A DNA stretch of 64,000 nt from Nocardia colli (GTDB lineage: Bacteria > Actinomycetota > Actinomycetes > Mycobacteriales > Mycobacteriaceae), in assembly GCF_008704205.1 (NCBI RefSeq), contig NZ_VXLC01000047.1, positions 1-64,000 of the forward strand. The letters run 5' to 3'. Below, one piece after another: positions 1 through 8,468 of this stretch (its first letter is position 1; each line of letters begins with the position of its first letter). The translations under genes and the position numbers were made by a program. A model generated the notes under the pieces. That model made no database searches and was not told the DNA's origin. It saw only the letters and a program-made list of their open reading frames with translations.

Positions 1-17
1 CGTTGGTTCTCCCTACG

Positions 18-365
18 TCAAAGCTTGGGCGGTGCTAGGCGGTCAGTCGGACCGAGTGTGTCCAGTCGTACGTCGAAGACGAACGGCACATCGTCGGGGC
101 CACCGGATAACCACCAAGTGCTGACGGTGGCTATCCCGTCGTCGATGTCCTCGATGGTGCACTGGACTGTGGTGGGACATGGATAGGCGGATGTAGGAAG
201 CAGTTCCGCGCCGAACGAGGCGGTCTTACCTACCAGCTGGTGCGGCCGACCATACGCATCTACCAACTCGACCAGGACGATGCCCGGTTGCGGATCGTCG
301 CTGAGCCAATAGACAGCGGTGGCGGGCAGTTCACAGCCATCACCTTTTCCCAACATCACTTTCAC
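18..365 (-). CDS. hypothetical protein (115 aa)
   Basis: An acidic, soluble-looking protein of 115 residues with no signal peptide, membrane segment or recognisable motif. The first codon is GTG; an ATG four codons in (position 356) is an equally good start. It lies beside a broken DUF4926-like gene and an IS30 remnant, so a role in an accessory or toxin-immunity type locus is possible, but nothing in the sequence shows it. I do not recognise the family. Confidence 0.5.
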   Translation of the reverse strand: MKVMLGKGDGCELPATAVYWLSDDPQPGIVLVELVDAYGRPHQLVGKTASFGAELLPTSAYPCPTTVQCTIEDIDDGIATVSTWWLSGGPDDVPFVFDVRLDTLGPTDRLAPPKL

Positions 366-499
366 GGCAACAGCTTATCGATCCGACGGTCCGTTAGAGG
401 GCCGGCGAGTGCTTGGTAGTAATCGGCAATATCGGATATCCTGTGCGGCAGTCGATCTCGCCGCGCAGAACGCCCGCCCAGCGGTGCGGGCTCAGGCGG

Positions 500-745
500 T
501 CAACGCAACACCTCTTCGAGTGCTTCTGATGGTGTCCTGAAGTCGAGGGTTTGTCGAGGGCGCCCGTTGAGTTCGTCGGCGATCGCATCGAAGTCGGCTT
601 GACTGTATGTGCGCAGGTCGAGATGTCGGGGAAGGTATTGGCGTAGAAGCCCGTTCGTGTTTTCGTTGCTGCCGCGCTGCCAGGGACTTTTCGGGTCGCA
701 GAAGTAGACCGGGACACCGGTGGCGACGGTGAAGGCGGCGTGTTC
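500..745 (-). pseudogene. IS30-family transposase, C-terminal fragment
   Basis: Reading the minus strand from about 745 to the TGA at 500-502 gives about 80 residues typical of the end of an IS30-family DDE transposase: EHAAFTVATGVPVYFCDP, then SPWQRGSNENTNGLLRQYLP, with the catalytic glutamate in the ENTNGLLR segment, and a final DELNGRPRQTLDF block. The N-terminal helix-turn-helix and the first two catalytic aspartates are missing, so this is a dead remnant. Its open end abuts, out of frame, a truncated DUF4926-like gene, which looks like the insertion or deletion junction. Confidence 0.85.
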
Positions 746-873
746 GCGGAGAAGTCCAACTCGAACTCGTCGCTGGTGTACAGGTCAAGGATGAAGCAGA
801 TCGCGCCGCGCGGTGCACCGAGATCCTCGAAGTCGTCGCTGGCGATCACCACACGATCGAATTGTCTGAACAC
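746..873 (-). pseudogene. DUF4926-like protein, truncated at its C-terminus
   Basis: From the ATG at 873 the minus strand encodes MFRQFDRVVIASDDFEDLG followed by a run ending FELDF. The pattern (a hydrophobic strand, 'G..GAI..I.D.Y', then acidic residues and FE.DF) resembles DUF4926 proteins, short beta-barrel proteins often found next to DUF6883 proteins or in toxin-immunity loci. About 42 residues remain before the frame runs into the IS30 remnant and becomes nonsense. The family call rests on pattern recognition only; the truncation is seen directly. Confidence 0.5.
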
Positions 874-1211
874 GATGTCCCCTCACACTGGCGGCGACAA
901 GATCGAGCCGGAGTCTACGAACGGCGTTGTGCGGCAGATACTCTGACGCGCTCATCGGCAATATCTTGCGTTCGCCAACGCGCGCCCAGGGTGCCATTAC
1001 CGGATGTTCGGACAACCGTCCAATCAGACGTCGGTAGCTTGACTGTTCATGCGGGTCGGTCCAGACCTGTTGAACACCAACTATTTCCGACAGGGCGCGA
1101 GCCTCGGGTCGGACCGAGCCGAAACATTTCGGCTCGGTCCACATGCTCGCCGATGTCGCGCTCGGCGACAATTTCGTAACGCCAAGTCAGGGCTTCACCA
1201 AGCGGCAAACA
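874..1211. other. gene-poor gap with possible decayed coding sequence
   Basis: No intact gene is convincing here. On the minus strand, short protein-like stretches occur in different frames, for example WRYEIVAERDIGEHVDRAEM near 1120-1180 and TDPHEQSSYRRLIGRL near 1010-1070. This suggests a frameshifted gene that once stood upstream of the DUF4926-like gene. The evidence is weak. Confidence 0.3.
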
Positions 1212-1628
1212 TTACTCTTTGTAGAACGTAGCAGTGCTGGCGTAGCTCGATTCAACGACGCCACCGAATGCCGTAACGGTAGAATCTCCTGCATAGCAGC
1301 TCACTGAACGCACCTTGATGACAACCTCGACATCGGGGTTATCATAGTCTGCCTTTCTCATATGCTTAATCGTAACGCCGGATTCATCCATCGTGAACGT
1401 CCCCCTATAGTCATAGCGGCCTTTATCGGCCACCACGCCCCCGCTGCCATCAAAGGTCAGCGTATAGACGTTCTGAGATGCACGAAAGGTGCCTTTATAG
1501 TCCGACTTATCAGCGCCGCATCCAGATGCAGCTGACGCCGGAGGAGCGAGAGAAGTCAGCAGCACGATACCGGTCAGCGCTGTCAGAGCTGCGCAGACGC
1601 GTGCCGACACATGAACTTGAACAGTCAT
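1212..1628 (-). CDS. small secreted protein (138 aa)
   Basis: The start ATG at 1628 has a GAAGG ribosome-binding site eight bases upstream; the longer open frame to 1691 has none. Residues 1-34 form a Sec signal peptide (charged start, hydrophobic core TALTGIVLLTSLAP, cleavage near ASAAS). The mature part of about 104 residues contains two cysteines and a beta-rich pattern (YTLTFDGSGG, YRGTFTMDESG), resembling small extracellular beta-sandwich proteins. The family was not recognised. It stands alone in the accessory region. Confidence 0.7.
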   Translation of the reverse strand: MTVQVHVSARVCAALTALTGIVLLTSLAPPASAASGCGADKSDYKGTFRASQNVYTLTFDGSGGVVADKGRYDYRGTFTMDESGVTIKHMRKADYDNPDVEVVIKVRSVSCYAGDSTVTAFGGVVESSYASTATFYKE

Positions 1629-2149
1629 CGAATATCCCTTCTGCTCCCGATGGCACGCCATCCAGCTCAACGTTTCGAGAACATGTTGCAAACTTGCAGT
1701 GCTGCGGAGTGAGCAGTGCGGCAGTGATTCGATACAGCTGACGAGTTGGACTTGTGGGGGGCTTGAATGAAATACGACGTGAACCTTGGTTAGAACTGCA
1801 ACGCGTCATGTCGGCCGATGTCCGTCGAGATACGCCGGACCGAGCCGACGACCGATGCGCGTATCGACTGCGGCCAGGTCTGCCCGAGGCGCCGGGATTG
1901 GGGTACGTCGGCGGGTAGTGCAGGTCGGGCATCAGACATGCGCATCGCTGCTGTCGCACGACCAATCCTCGATCAGCTCCGTCAGCGATCGTGTCGGATC
2001 AGGCGTGCGAATTCACCGGAAGACATCGTGTAATCGGCATTACCGCGCGTTTGTCAGACACGCCCTAGCCGCCGGACACTCGCTCGGACAGCATCAGATT
2101 TCACCGATGCAAGCAGGTCTCGGCAACAGCTAGCCCGGGTGGGGTTGCG
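1629..2149. other. 520-bp intergenic stretch, nothing recognised
   Basis: Open frames here are short, on both strands, lack ribosome-binding sites and resemble no family I know. The stretch separates the secreted-protein gene from the end of the recombinase cassette and probably contains that element's left boundary, but I could not identify terminal inverted repeats by eye. Confidence 0.4.
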
Positions 2150-2545
2150 TCATCGTTTCGGCAGTTCGCGGATGATATCGAGTCCGTGGCGGATCCGCGG
2201 GCCGGCCAGTTCGGTGCGTAGTTCGTGGATCACCTGAGCGTAGACAGCGATTTGTGCGCGCAGTCGTGCGTTGTCTTCTCGCAGTGCCTGATTGGCGTGC
2301 TCGGCAGCCTCGGCACGGCGGGTAGATCGATGCAATGGTGAGGCGGGTTCGGTGCCGGCACGGATACGAGTGCGGAACTCTTCGGCGAGATCGGTGTGTT
2401 TGTGAGTGAGCAGCCAGCGTTTGACTCCGGCCTCGGCGGCAAGTTGCAGCACGTTGAGCGCACCGGTGGAACGATAGGCGGTCCCATCGATCAGCCGCTG
2501 CATCGCCGCGCGAATCGCGGTCCGTTCCATCTCGCGGTCACACAT
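2150..2545 (-). CDS. DUF6262/TnpC-like accessory protein of the recombinase cassette
   Basis: A 131-residue, charged, helical protein. The N-terminal half includes AIRAAMQRLIDGTA and LAAEAGVKRWLLTHKHTDL, a helix-turn-helix-like pattern. The second half (about 80-115) is a leucine/alanine heptad region, ALREDNARLRAQIAVYAQVI, predicted to be a coiled coil. Such small proteins follow the recombinase genes in Tn554-type elements (TnpC) and their actinobacterial relatives, where they assist or orient transposition. It overlaps the preceding recombinase gene by eight bases, so it is translationally coupled to it. The family assignment is from architecture and context. Confidence 0.7.
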   Translation of the reverse strand: MCDREMERTAIRAAMQRLIDGTAYRSTGALNVLQLAAEAGVKRWLLTHKHTDLAEEFRTRIRAGTEPASPLHRSTRRAEAAEHANQALREDNARLRAQIAVYAQVIHELRTELAGPRIRHGLDIIRELPKR

Positions 2546-4685
2546 CCCGGCCTCCGGTGTGGCCGTGGTGTTCGGCGAGGATCCGCAGCAGTCGATGCAG
2601 TTCGGCGCGTTGGCGGGCGGCCCGCACCGGTGGCGCGAGGGGGTCTTCGACGATCTCGCGCAGCCGGGCGGCTTGGGCGCGCACGAGCGCGATGTCGCGG
2701 TCGGTGCGTGCGATGTTCACGCAGTTGGGGCGGCAATCCGACAGGTCCGGGGTGATGCGATCGCCGACGTCGTCTTGGGCCAACCGGCATGCTGCTCGGC
2801 GGGGATCGAGCACGCAGGTCATGGCGTGGCCGGGATATATCTGCAGGGCGGGATTGGCCAGCAAGATGCGGGCATCGCGCGTTGTGCGCAGGACTTGCCC
2901 GGCGAAGCGCGGCGCGGATTGAACATGGAGCCGGTAGCGTTGCGCGGCCGGACCGCTGACATGCTCGCCGCCCTGTAAGTGCTCGTGGGCATCGGCCAGA
3001 GTATCCAGGCGAGTGAGCCATTCCTCGAAGGCCAGCTCATCGGGGAACCCGGAGGCGTAGGTTCCGGCGTAGCCGAGGGTCATCTGGATCTTGAGGTGCC
3101 CGTATTGGATGGCGGCGGCGACCAGCCCGCGGGGTTTGCGGGCGATGAACCACGCCAAGGTGCGGCGCAGCCGACGGGCTGTGATGTCGGGATGCTCCGG
3201 ATCCGGCGGTATGGCGTCGGTGCGGCCATGCTCAGCGCAGTAGTGATTGATCCAGTCGATCAGCGCGGCGATGTCGCTATTGATGTGGGTGGAGGTGCGT
3301 GCCTTACCGTCGCGGTACCGATGGCCGGCGTCGGAGGTTTTCTGCGGGCGTGGATCGAGCCGGTTGGGGAACAGCAGTTGTTCGCGGTGCAGCTTCTCCA
3401 GCACGGTGATCGCGGTCGCGACAGGTTCGGCGACGACCCAGGGGTCCGGGCGTGGCCGCCCCTGGGGGAGGTGTTCGCCAGCGCTGTCGTGCACGCTTTT
3501 CCATTCGCGGCCGCGTACCAGGACCAGCCCGGTGGCGGGGTCGCGGTGCAGACAGCCACGTTCGAGGGACAAGATCTCTCCCGATCGCATGCCCGACAGG
3601 TAGCCGATCACTACGAAACACGCGGCGATCAGATGGCGGGCCAACGGTCGTGCTTCGGATTCCTCGATCGGCCGCTCGCGCCAGAGCCGCCCATCGATCG
3701 TCGCGGTCGGCGCGACCAGCAGTGCTGAGCCTTCCTCGATCGGAAGGCCGCTGGTGCGCAACATTTGCTGGCTGGCGGGGCGGCACAGCGTATCGGGCCT
3801 GGTGCCGAGCAGCCGCGCGAGATAATTGAGGTTGCACACCAGTTCGCCGGCAGGCGTGCGTAATCCGGGCAAACCGATGCCCAGGCGTGCGTGCGCGCGA
3901 ATGAGCGTGTGCAGGTCGGCTGCGACCTCGCCGGGGCGGCGCCGATAGCGTGCCCGGCCCGCGGCCGCGCCCCGGCCGCGGGCTTGCAGGCGCTGATACT
4001 CGTGCAGTCCCGCGGTGATGTCGGTGGCCAGATCCTCGACAAGATGCAGCGCCCACCGCAGCAGGGCGTTCATCGTCTCCGCAGGGATACGAGGGGTGGT
4101 CAGTTCGCCGTCACGGGAACCGTCGAGCAGGTGGTGTGGACGGTCACCGTCCCAGGGCGGGGCGGCCGGGAGCCGGTCACTCTCGTCGAGCAAGCCGCGA
4201 TAGGCCCAGATCTTGATCACCGCGGCGAGCAGATCCTCCCGCAAGCCATGGGTGGTCTCGGCGGCTTTCACCTCGACCAAATAGTCGTCCAGGTCAACGG
4301 CGCTCACCTGCCCGAATCGAGTGTGCCCGCGCAGCGCGAGCCAGTCGGTGAACGCGCGCAGAGACCGGAACCCGGTGGACACGGTCTGGATCGCCGGTCG
4401 ACGTGCGCGCAGTAGGCCCACCACCGCGTCGTCGCCGTCGTGGTTGATCATCAACCAGCACAACAGCTTCAGCACCTCACGAAACGCCTCCGGCGCCGAG
4501 GCGAAGTTGATCGAGACCGCCTCCGCGTGCGGGTGCAGCAGCGCGGGGGTCAGATTCCACCGGTTCTCACCGAAAACTGACAGCGCGGCAATATCGGTGC
4601 CGGGGTGCAATGGCCGATTGGCCAGCACCACCGTGCCCGGATTCGGCCGAAACCCGGCGCCGCCTCCGGGTGCGGGTGCGCTCAT
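2538..4685 (-). CDS. tyrosine recombinase, third of trio (TnpB-like, 715 aa)
   Basis: A large site-specific recombinase. A core-binding region precedes a C-terminal catalytic domain with Arg367 in GYLSGMRSGEIL, Arg507 in a box reading RRLRR (the usual His-x-x-Arg His is replaced by Arg), His530 in QYGH and the nucleophile Tyr539 nine residues later. After the catalytic domain, residues about 610-660 hold spaced cysteines (MTCVLDPRRAAC, DCRPNC) that could bind zinc. The start ATG overlaps the stop of the preceding recombinase (ATGA). Recombinases of this size with a cysteine-rich tail are typical of TnpB-like members of Tn554/RIT-type elements. Confidence 0.85.
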   Translation of the reverse strand: MSAPAPGGGAGFRPNPGTVVLANRPLHPGTDIAALSVFGENRWNLTPALLHPHAEAVSINFASAPEAFREVLKLLCWLMINHDGDDAVVGLLRARRPAIQTVSTGFRSLRAFTDWLALRGHTRFGQVSAVDLDDYLVEVKAAETTHGLREDLLAAVIKIWAYRGLLDESDRLPAAPPWDGDRPHHLLDGSRDGELTTPRIPAETMNALLRWALHLVEDLATDITAGLHEYQRLQARGRGAAAGRARYRRRPGEVAADLHTLIRAHARLGIGLPGLRTPAGELVCNLNYLARLLGTRPDTLCRPASQQMLRTSGLPIEEGSALLVAPTATIDGRLWRERPIEESEARPLARHLIAACFVVIGYLSGMRSGEILSLERGCLHRDPATGLVLVRGREWKSVHDSAGEHLPQGRPRPDPWVVAEPVATAITVLEKLHREQLLFPNRLDPRPQKTSDAGHRYRDGKARTSTHINSDIAALIDWINHYCAEHGRTDAIPPDPEHPDITARRLRRTLAWFIARKPRGLVAAAIQYGHLKIQMTLGYAGTYASGFPDELAFEEWLTRLDTLADAHEHLQGGEHVSGPAAQRYRLHVQSAPRFAGQVLRTTRDARILLANPALQIYPGHAMTCVLDPRRAACRLAQDDVGDRITPDLSDCRPNCVNIARTDRDIALVRAQAARLREIVEDPLAPPVRAARQRAELHRLLRILAEHHGHTGGRDV

Positions 4686-6520
4686 CGCCGATCCAGCGCT
4701 CGTGACAGCAGCTGCTCCACCAGCTCCTGGTGGCCAGCGTCGATGCGGGCGCGCGCGTCATCGAGCACCGCTGCCGGGAAACGATGCATGATCTCGCTTA
4801 GCTGAGCGAGCGGTCCGGCGAAGCGTTGAGCCCACCGCAGCGGGGTCATCGCGGCGGCGTGCTCGCGCAGCCGGTCGTGGGTTGCCACGATCACCGGCAG
4901 GTGCGCCGGTGTGGCGCGGGCGCACGGACACGACAAACACAGCAGAAACGACGCGGTGCACGCCTGCCCCGCCGGAGCGTGCGGTCCGTGGGTGTTGTCC
5001 AGGCATCCGCCCAGCACCGTGTCCAACGCGCCATCGATCAGCTGGTTCAGTTCCGGGGTGGTCACGCCGATTTCGGCGGCGACCGTGTCGGGTTCGGTGC
5101 GTGCGCGAGTGATCTGCTCGGCGTTCACGGTGCCCATCAGCGGTTCCCGCCGCGCCGCGTCGACCTGTTCTGCCAGGGTCGTGGCCACGACCTGCTGGTA
5201 CTCGGCCAGGTTGCCGCGGTCGCGCGCGAGATAGTCGTTGGCCAGGGTCGTCTCGGTGTGGGCCACCGGAGTCTGGTGCAGCTGCAACCATGTCGTGCGT
5301 AGCCGTCGTGTGTCCACCAGTAGTGGGCCGGGTTCGCCGGTGACAGGATCGACTCTGTCGCTGCGTAATTCGATCGAGCGTGACCATTCACCGATGGCTT
5401 GGCCGCGCAAGCCGGGCAGGAACTGCATGCCCCGCTTGGGAGTGAAGTAGGCGAACAACTGATCGGTTCCGGCGCGCTCGCGCACGGGCCCACACATCTG
5501 CTCCAGCAATCGATAGACCGCGAACGCCGAAGACAGATCGACCTGTTCGCCCCGATCACCGCGGGTATCACTCAACGCCACACTCATCGACGCCAGGGTG
5601 CGGCCGCGGCGAGGTTTCACGGCCTCGACGATCGCGGTGCGCGTGGAGCCGGCATCACCGTCGGGGCGGTGGTGGCTGACCGGCAGGCTCACCACGGTCG
5701 ACAGATTGTGCCCGGTCAAGCAGATCAACAGCGTCGCCGCGGCGGCCAGATCACGGTGGGTCGGATACAACTGCGCGAACAACACCGCTGTCCCGCCGTG
5801 CTGGGTGGACTTGTTGTGCGTCGTGCCGTTCGTGTAGTGCGGGACCTCGTCGTGGCGGTCGATGTGATCGAGCAACCATCCCTGCTCCCACCGCCGGCGA
5901 TCGGCGCCCCGCTCGATCTGCCCGGCGCGCCATGCCGCCATCAGCGTGCGCCCGGCACGGATACGCCGCACACACGCACGGACGTCGGCTTTCGCCGCCC
6001 CCGTGATTCGCGCGAACTCCGCGGGGGTGTAGCTGGGCAGCTTGCGGCTGTGCTCTCGCCCGGTCGAGTTGCGTTGCATACGGATCGCGAAGTCCTCGGG
6101 AACATCGCGAGCACAGCGCATCACCGCGCGCATCGCGCAGATCAACCCTGCCCGCGACGGCCTCGGCTGCGCCAGCAGGAAACCGTCCCAATGGACACCG
6201 CGCAGATGCCCTGGAACCGTCGGGATGGCCTCCAGCATGCTCAAATAGGCGGTGAACGACCGAATCGCCCGCCACAGAGTTCGCGCCGAGGCCACCGTCC
6301 GGTAGCCGCCGCTGGGCCCGGTCGCCCCCTCCAGCGCCTCGGCCAGCCAACCGCGCATCGCATCCGACACCGCAAGCTCCGCCAGGTCGAACTCGGCACC
6401 GCGGCCACCCCGCTCGGGAAAGTACCGGACAAGGAAAGGCTTCTCGCCCAGGGGATCTCGACGCGGCGGGGTGCTGTAGCCGGTGTGAGGTAATGCCGCG
6501 CGCCGACCGTGACCACTCAC
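4682..6520 (-). CDS. divergent tyrosine-recombinase-like protein, middle of trio (612 aa)
   Basis: The middle cassette gene. The GTG at 6520 is preferred because it overlaps the upstream TGA as GTGA; the open frame reaches 6547. The protein aligns in position with phage-integrase domains: LLICLTGHNLSTVVSL occupies the place of the first catalytic Arg box and TRRLRTTWLQL that of the second. The first box lacks the expected arginine and no clear Gly-His box is visible. A cysteine cluster, CTASFLLCLSCPCARAT, follows. It may be a structural or regulatory partner of the two outer recombinases rather than a strand-cleaving enzyme. This functional reading is inference. Confidence 0.7.
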   Translation of the reverse strand: MSGHGRRAALPHTGYSTPPRRDPLGEKPFLVRYFPERGGRGAEFDLAELAVSDAMRGWLAEALEGATGPSGGYRTVASARTLWRAIRSFTAYLSMLEAIPTVPGHLRGVHWDGFLLAQPRPSRAGLICAMRAVMRCARDVPEDFAIRMQRNSTGREHSRKLPSYTPAEFARITGAAKADVRACVRRIRAGRTLMAAWRAGQIERGADRRRWEQGWLLDHIDRHDEVPHYTNGTTHNKSTQHGGTAVLFAQLYPTHRDLAAAATLLICLTGHNLSTVVSLPVSHHRPDGDAGSTRTAIVEAVKPRRGRTLASMSVALSDTRGDRGEQVDLSSAFAVYRLLEQMCGPVRERAGTDQLFAYFTPKRGMQFLPGLRGQAIGEWSRSIELRSDRVDPVTGEPGPLLVDTRRLRTTWLQLHQTPVAHTETTLANDYLARDRGNLAEYQQVVATTLAEQVDAARREPLMGTVNAEQITRARTEPDTVAAEIGVTTPELNQLIDGALDTVLGGCLDNTHGPHAPAGQACTASFLLCLSCPCARATPAHLPVIVATHDRLREHAAAMTPLRWAQRFAGPLAQLSEIMHRFPAAVLDDARARIDAGHQELVEQLLSRALDRR

Positions 6521-8055
6521 GGCCGACTCGCCAATGGGTCGGTGCACACCCGCGGATGCTCCTGCAACATCGTCGCCAGCAGCCCATCCATCGCCGCGCC
6601 GTGAGCGTGCTCGATCAGCAAGGCGATATCCAGTTCGCGAAACGGCTCTAGATAGATGTTCATGGTCGTAGCGACACTGCGATGACCCAGCAGCGTCATC
6701 ACGAAGTACCAGGTGTCACCGAACTGAGCGCGGAAATCGCGCAGCTCGGCCGTAGCCAAATGCGCGAAGCGCCGCTCATAGACCAGCCGGCCCACCGAAA
6801 ACCAGCGCAACGCGAACGAATGCCGCAGCATGTGCGCAGTCGCGGCCAACCCGGACAACCCACAGTGCGCGACACGAGTGTTCGCGGCCGTGAAGCTGTG
6901 CTGCCAGCCATGCACCGCACGGGGCAGACCGTCCTCGTTCAACCACAACGCCGCAGGCACCAAACCGCCTGCACCGTCGAGGAACAACCGACGCCGCGCC
7001 CGCGGATCCAAACCATCCAGCGGCACCGACGACACCCGGCCCGCCTCATCCCGCAGCTCCAACCGCCGCCCACCCGATAAACCCGTTACGATCCGGCGCG
7101 GGGCCACTCGCTCGTAAAGTCCGCGTGCCTGCGCACGACGTATAGCGGCGGCTCGCTCACCCTCGACGTAGGCCAGCACATCGGCCAGCACATGGCCAGG
7201 CATCCAATACCGGCGACCGCGACCGCCCTTCGCACACGCAGCCGCCAGCCTGCCCGTGAAGAACCCCCGCGCTGGCTCATCGGCCGGCAACTCGCTCACC
7301 AGCACACTCGCCCACTCCCGCAGCCGCAAACCCGTCCCGTACAGACCGTCAGTAAAAGCACAGTCGCGCTGAGGATTTCGTCCACGCCACAACGCAACTT
7401 CACGCCCGGCGGTATCCAAGCCGCGCAAACCGATATCGCGCCACCGCCGATACCCACCCGGATCGAGCCACTTCACATCCCGGTCCCGCACGACCTTTGG
7501 CGTGGCCTGATACCCCTGTACCACTCCATCACGCCCGCCACGGCGGATCGCGGTCTTGACCACCGGATTGACCACACCGTATCGGCGCTCGGCCCACTCG
7601 TAGAACGCGCTGATCGCCACCAACCCGGACCGAACCGAGCCTCCGGCAACCCTTCGCGGGTTGGCCTCATCGCTCATCCGCCAGAACTTGAACGAGTCGA
7701 TCTCCTCAACACCAGCCTTGTCCCAGCCGCAGTCGATCGCATCCAGGAACCCCAACCACGTCACCAACTCAGTCGCGTACTTACGCCGGGTCTCCTCCGC
7801 CGCGCTGCGCATCCGAGCAGAGGCGAAGAATCCGTTGACCGCCACGGCGTAGCGGCCATCGGAATGCAACAACACCGGCTGCCCTGGCCTGGTCCCGTGC
7901 CGCCGCGCCCACTCAGCCAACGACGGTAGCCCCGCCAACACCGGATCATCATCGAAAACCACTGCCGTACAAGCCGGATCGCACCAGAACACCTGCCAAC
8001 GAGGAATCTGCACGGCCACAGACCGTAGCCGCGAACCGACCGACCCCAGCCCCAA
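6517..8055 (-). CDS. tyrosine recombinase, first of trio (TnpA-like, 512 aa)
   Basis: A complete-looking integrase-family recombinase. Arg244 lies in GTGLRLREW, a probable Lys near 276, His408 and Arg411 in AHMLRHSF, His458 in LLGHRS and nucleophile Tyr468 in MNIYLEP. This is the full catalytic set of tyrosine recombinases. The N-terminal 190 residues form the core-binding (SAM-like) region. The longest frame starts with TTG at 8055; GTG codons at 8019 or 8013 are plausible alternatives. It leads a tightly overlapping operon of three recombinases plus a helper. Confidence 0.88.
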   Translation of the reverse strand: MGLGSVGSRLRSVAVQIPRWQVFWCDPACTAVVFDDDPVLAGLPSLAEWARRHGTRPGQPVLLHSDGRYAVAVNGFFASARMRSAAEETRRKYATELVTWLGFLDAIDCGWDKAGVEEIDSFKFWRMSDEANPRRVAGGSVRSGLVAISAFYEWAERRYGVVNPVVKTAIRRGGRDGVVQGYQATPKVVRDRDVKWLDPGGYRRWRDIGLRGLDTAGREVALWRGRNPQRDCAFTDGLYGTGLRLREWASVLVSELPADEPARGFFTGRLAAACAKGGRGRRYWMPGHVLADVLAYVEGERAAAIRRAQARGLYERVAPRRIVTGLSGGRRLELRDEAGRVSSVPLDGLDPRARRRLFLDGAGGLVPAALWLNEDGLPRAVHGWQHSFTAANTRVAHCGLSGLAATAHMLRHSFALRWFSVGRLVYERRFAHLATAELRDFRAQFGDTWYFVMTLLGHRSVATTMNIYLEPFRELDIALLIEHAHGAAMDGLLATMLQEHPRVCTDPLASRP

Positions 8056-8079
8056 ATCGCAGCAACAACAATCAACTGG

Positions 8080-8235
8080 CTAGAGACCCGCGGGTTTGAT
8101 GCGCATCGACACGGCATCCCTGCGGAACGGGCCCTGGGGTGTGATCGCGGTGCTCAGGTCGATCAGAACCGGCGCCGGCGGGTCGACGACACGGCGGAGC
8201 GACGCGGAGAACTCCTCACTCCAGTATTCGAACAT
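8080..8235 (-). CDS. small hypothetical protein (51 aa) leading the recombinase operon
   Basis: MFEYWSEEFSASLRRVVDPP begins a 51-residue protein that starts at an ATG divergent from the next plus-strand gene and ends only 24 bases before the first recombinase. It shares the recombinases' strand and probably their promoter. The start codon sits inside a CAGTAT/ATACTG repeat region. It could be a leader peptide, a regulator or an unrelated host gene; no motif is recognised. Confidence 0.45.
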   Translation of the reverse strand: MFEYWSEEFSASLRRVVDPPAPVLIDLSTAITPQGPFRRDAVSMRIKPAGL

Positions 8236-8258
8236 ACTTGCTATATTTGCACATACTG
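8222..8258. promoter_or_regulatory. divergent AT-rich promoter with repeated CAGTAT/ATACTG boxes
   Basis: The 50-bp gap between the 51-aa gene and the next plus-strand gene is strikingly AT-rich against its GC-rich surroundings. It contains CAGTAT at 8222, ATACT at 8234 and ATACTG at 8253, giving inverted copies, and ACATACT as a direct repeat 19 bases apart (8232 and 8251). This is the layout of an operator controlling two divergent transcripts. The binding protein is unknown. Confidence 0.4.
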
Positions 8259-8285
8259 ATTGGTTGCCCGGGAGAGGCTGCGGAC

Positions 8286-8468
8286 GTGGTGAACATTGGT
8301 GATCGAGTGTTGCTAGTCGCTGGTGGGATTTCGGTGTTCCAGGTCGTCGAGGTCGACGAGGATCATGCGCTCGTCGAGCCGATCCGGACGGACGCACCGG
8401 GCGGCTATTCGTTTCCCGCGCGGGTGGCCGATCTGGTTCCGGTCGATACTGGTTCGGGCGGTAGCTGA
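8286..8468 (+). CDS. small hypothetical protein (about 60 aa)
   Basis: The likely start is GTG at 8286 or 8289, after a GGGAGAGG ribosome-binding site. VNIGDRVLLVAGGISVFQVV continues into an acidic strand-rich sequence, suggesting a small SH3-like beta-barrel. Its TGA overlaps the ATG of the next gene (TGATG), so the two are translated together. The family was not recognised. Confidence 0.55.
   Translation: MVNIGDRVLLVAGGISVFQVVEVDEDHALVEPIRTDAPGGYSFPARVADLVPVDTGSGGS

Noticed and set aside
1786-2133. Plus-strand frames between the secreted protein and the recombinase cassette
   Set aside because: Arg/Ser-rich, without ribosome-binding sites or recognisable similarity; treated as non-coding.
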